A stretch of DNA of 64,000 nt, taken from assembly GCF_026427355.1 (NCBI RefSeq), contig NZ_CP102666.1, forward strand, positions 243,738-307,737. Reading direction: 5' to 3'. Below, piece after piece: positions 62,439 to 64,000 of this stretch; position 1 is the stretch's first letter, and each line of letters opens with the position of its first letter. The translations under genes and the position numbers were made by a program. Source of the DNA: Sphingobium sp. JS3065. Lineage in GTDB: Bacteria > Pseudomonadota > Alphaproteobacteria > Sphingomonadales > Sphingomonadaceae. The notes beneath the pieces are model-generated. The model worked only from the letters and a program-made list of their open reading frames with translations. It was not told the DNA's origin and did not search any database.

Positions 62439-62927
62439 TCAGGAAGGTTCGGACCGGTCGATAAGACCGCTGTCTAGCAACGGGGCGGCATCGATATTCT
62501 GCGCATCCATCAGCATCGCCAACCGTTCGACGGCCGCAAGAATCATGGCCTGTTCCCATTGCGGCAGCTTTGCGAAGCGCTCGGTGAACGTGGTCTGCAG
62601 CAGGTCAGGCGCCTCGGCCAGAGCCTCGAGGCCCGGCGGCAGGGGCCGCAGAATGAACTGGCGCTTGTCCTTTTCGCTGCGCTGCCGCTGCACAAAGCCG
62701 AGTTGCTGAAGCCGGTCGACGATCGCGGTGATCGTGGCCTGACTGAATTTAAGGGCGGTGGCAATCGCGCTTGGGGTCGCCGAATCGCGCGACCCGATCT
62801 CGCGCAGGACAAGCCATTGCGAAGGCGTGAGGCCGGTCGTCGCGGCCAGCCGGCGGCTGCCGATTTCCGTGGCGCGCAGGACCCGGCGGAGGGCCCGAAG
62901 GGTGAGGACGGCAACTTCTGAACTCAT
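62439..62927 (-). CDS. ectR: MarR-family regulator, probably EctR
   Basis: A 162-residue MarR-type repressor: MSSEVAVLTLRALRRVLRAT, TTGLTPSQWLVLREIGSRDS, ATPSAIATALKFSQATITAI, VDRLQQLGFVQRQRSEKDKR and QFILRPLPPGLEAL, the complete winged-helix core. It lies back to back with ectA, the known arrangement of EctR in ectoine clusters, so it probably controls ectoine synthesis in response to salt. The ATG at 62927 starts the family core. Confidence 0.85.
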   Translation of the reverse strand: MSSEVAVLTLRALRRVLRATEIGSRRLAATTGLTPSQWLVLREIGSRDSATPSAIATALKFSQATITAIVDRLQQLGFVQRQRSEKDKRQFILRPLPPGLEALAEAPDLLQTTFTERFAKLPQWEQAMILAAVERLAMLMDAQNIDAAPLLDSGLIDRSEPS

Positions 62928-63097
62928 GATCGAAACATAGGGAAAATGGCCTTTCCTGGCCAATCCCATCCTTTGCAAACCAAAGCAATTGATAAACTCC
63001 TTCATCGGCCAAAGGACCGCTTCATGCGTCAAAGGGTTGAAAATCGAGTCCAATGCGGTATCTTCCGCCTCAAGCCAAGAGAGGGGCGCCTGAAATA

Positions 63098-63113
63098 CGA
63101 AGAATATACTTCG
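63098..63113. promoter_or_regulatory. candidate EctR operator
   Basis: CGAAG and CTTCG frame AATATA in a perfect 5-bp inverted repeat just before the ectA coding start, overlapping where the -10 region or ribosome site should be. EctR of other bacteria binds a pseudo-palindrome at the same place. Confidence 0.4.
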
Positions 63114-63121
63114 GGAGATGA

Positions 63122-63682
63122 ATTATCTTTGAGACACGGTCCGACGCGGCTTCATCGCCGCAGCGGAAGCGCGCGCGCCATCGCGATGGCGCGACAGCGG
63201 AGATCCGGCTGCGTCTTCCCACAGCGGTTGACGGGCCCTTAGTCACGAAACTTGTTGCAAGCTGTCCTCCGCTCGACGTCAATTCCGCCTACTGCAACCT
63301 TTTGCAGTGCACGCATTTTGCGCAGAGCTGCATCATCGCGGAAAAAGCCGGGCAGGTGATCGGCTGGGTATCGGGCTATCGTCCGCCGTCCGAGCCTGAG
63401 AGTTTTTTCGTCTGGCAGGTCGCTGTCGCACCCATAGCGAGGGGGCAGGGACTGGCCGGACACATGATCGAGGCCTTGCTCGCGCGCCGGTCATCGGCGG
63501 AAGTCACCCATCTCATCACCACGGTAACGAATGATAATCAGACCTCCTGGGCTCTTTTCGAGGGGCTCGCGAACAGATGGCGCACCAGGCTCGAGAGGAG
63601 CCCACTCTTCCACCAGCAAACGCATTTCGCCGGCGCGCATGCCACCGAATGGCTGGCGCGCATCGGCCCGCTCCCGCGCTGA
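63122..63682 (+). CDS. ectA: diaminobutyrate acetyltransferase EctA
   Basis: Second step of ectoine synthesis: adds an acetyl group to diaminobutyrate. The GNAT domain is clear: RLRLPTAVDGPLVTKLVASC, PPLDVNSAYCNLLQCTHFAQ, VIGWVSGYRPPSEPESFFVW, QVAVAPIARGQGLAGHMIEA with the acetyl-CoA loop, and TTVTNDNQTSWALFEGLANR. No ATG, GTG or TTG exists in frame before the conserved part; the frame opens after a stop at 63119, so either ATT at 63122 is the start or one T in TTT (63128-63130) is extra and the ATG at 63118 is the start. See the finding. Confidence 0.82.
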   Translation: MIFETRSDAASSPQRKRARHRDGATAEIRLRLPTAVDGPLVTKLVASCPPLDVNSAYCNLLQCTHFAQSCIIAEKAGQVIGWVSGYRPPSEPESFFVWQVAVAPIARGQGLAGHMIEALLARRSSAEVTHLITTVTNDNQTSWALFEGLANRWRTRLERSPLFHQQTHFAGAHATEWLARIGPLPR

Positions 63683-63715
63683 CCGCGCGGCCATCCCTCA
63701 AGGAGACTTGGCGAC

Positions 63716-64000
63716 ATGATCACCCTTCCCCGGCCCACGGGCCGCAAACCCGATACCGCCATCTATGAGCGGCGCGAATCCGCCGTCCGCAGCTATGCGC
63801 GCGTCATGCCCCGGCAATTCAATCGCGCCGAGAATGTCTGGATGCACGACAATCAGGGTGGCCGTTATCTCGATTTCCTGTCCGGATGCTCCACGCTGAA
63901 CTATGGCCACAACCATCCAGTGCTCAAGCAGGCGCTGCTCGACTATATCGCGGCCGACGGGATCGCGCATGGCCTCGACCTGCACACCGACGCCAAGGCG
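63716..64000 (+). CDS. ectB: diaminobutyrate-2-oxoglutarate transaminase EctB, start only
   Basis: First step of ectoine synthesis: converts aspartate semialdehyde to diaminobutyrate with glutamate. The 95 codons present match the N-terminus of EctB: YERRESAVRSYARVMPRQFN, RAENVWMHDNQGGRYLDFLS, GCSTLNYGHNHPVLKQALLD and DGIAHGLDLHTDAKA. It continues past the window edge. AAGGAG stands ten bases before the ATG. It follows ectA by 33 bases as one operon, with ectC expected beyond. Confidence 0.92.
   Translation, partial: MITLPRPTGRKPDTAIYERRESAVRSYARVMPRQFNRAENVWMHDNQGGRYLDFLSGCSTLNYGHNHPVLKQALLDYIAADGIAHGLDLHTDAKA

Noticed and set aside
1..64000. CRISPR arrays, tRNA or rRNA genes
   Set aside because: No regularly spaced repeats, cloverleaf or rRNA-like stretches were noticed by eye; a covariance search would be needed for certainty.

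Overview
The window looks like a high-GC alphaproteobacterium of the Sphingomonadaceae (Sphingobium, Sphingomonas or Novosphingobium type). This rests on recognising protein families that usually travel together in sphingomonad plasmids and integrated elements (DUF6915, DUF6878, DUF736, DUF7673, a ParB-like giant, a methylase-helicase of the strawberry-notch/DarB kind, ArdC, KlcA), plus a TorF-like porin, RcnB-like and TonB proteins. No database search was run; the genus is an inference.

Layout. Bases 1-33,470 are an accessory, plasmid-derived module read almost entirely on the minus strand. Its backbone genes (small DUF proteins, KlcA antirestriction, a PP-loop ATPase, ParB-like, methylase-helicase, Toprim protein) are separated by toxin-antitoxin loci and insertions: VapBC-type pairs near 0.8-1.5, 5.1-5.8, 6.4-7.1, 16.1-16.8 and 17.1-17.7 kb, an IS21-type element (12,604-15,199) and a nested set at 20.4-30.1 kb. 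There a three-recombinase (RIT) element has split the methylase-helicase gene, and an IS1380-type element has split the third recombinase. Both insertions can be undone on paper to the exact reading frame. A 1.35-kb segment with a VapBC pair similarly interrupts a small ATPase gene between two copies of AGGCG. Many backbone genes share a purine-rich leader (pyrimidine tract on the plus strand) roughly 20-90 bases upstream of the start.

From 30.5 kb the genes look chromosomal: a Do-type protease, an IHF-beta homologue, a winged-helix regulator, PilZ, a SugE-type small multidrug exporter, two outer-membrane barrels, a LysR regulator divergent from a complete RND efflux operon (permease, adaptor, outer-membrane factor), an orphan RES toxin, an acyltransferase, an EF-hand protein, an FMN glutamate-synthase-like enzyme, a two-component system, TonB, a ClC channel, a YihY protein, and finally a MarR regulator next to ectA and the start of ectB for ectoine synthesis. 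MscL in the accessory part and the ectoine genes suggest life with changing salinity.

Several genes carry one-base frameshifts (4.9, 49.3, 56.7 and perhaps 63.1 kb, and twice near 0.4 kb), some in short homopolymers, so either decay or consensus errors must be considered. No rRNA, tRNA or CRISPR array was seen.
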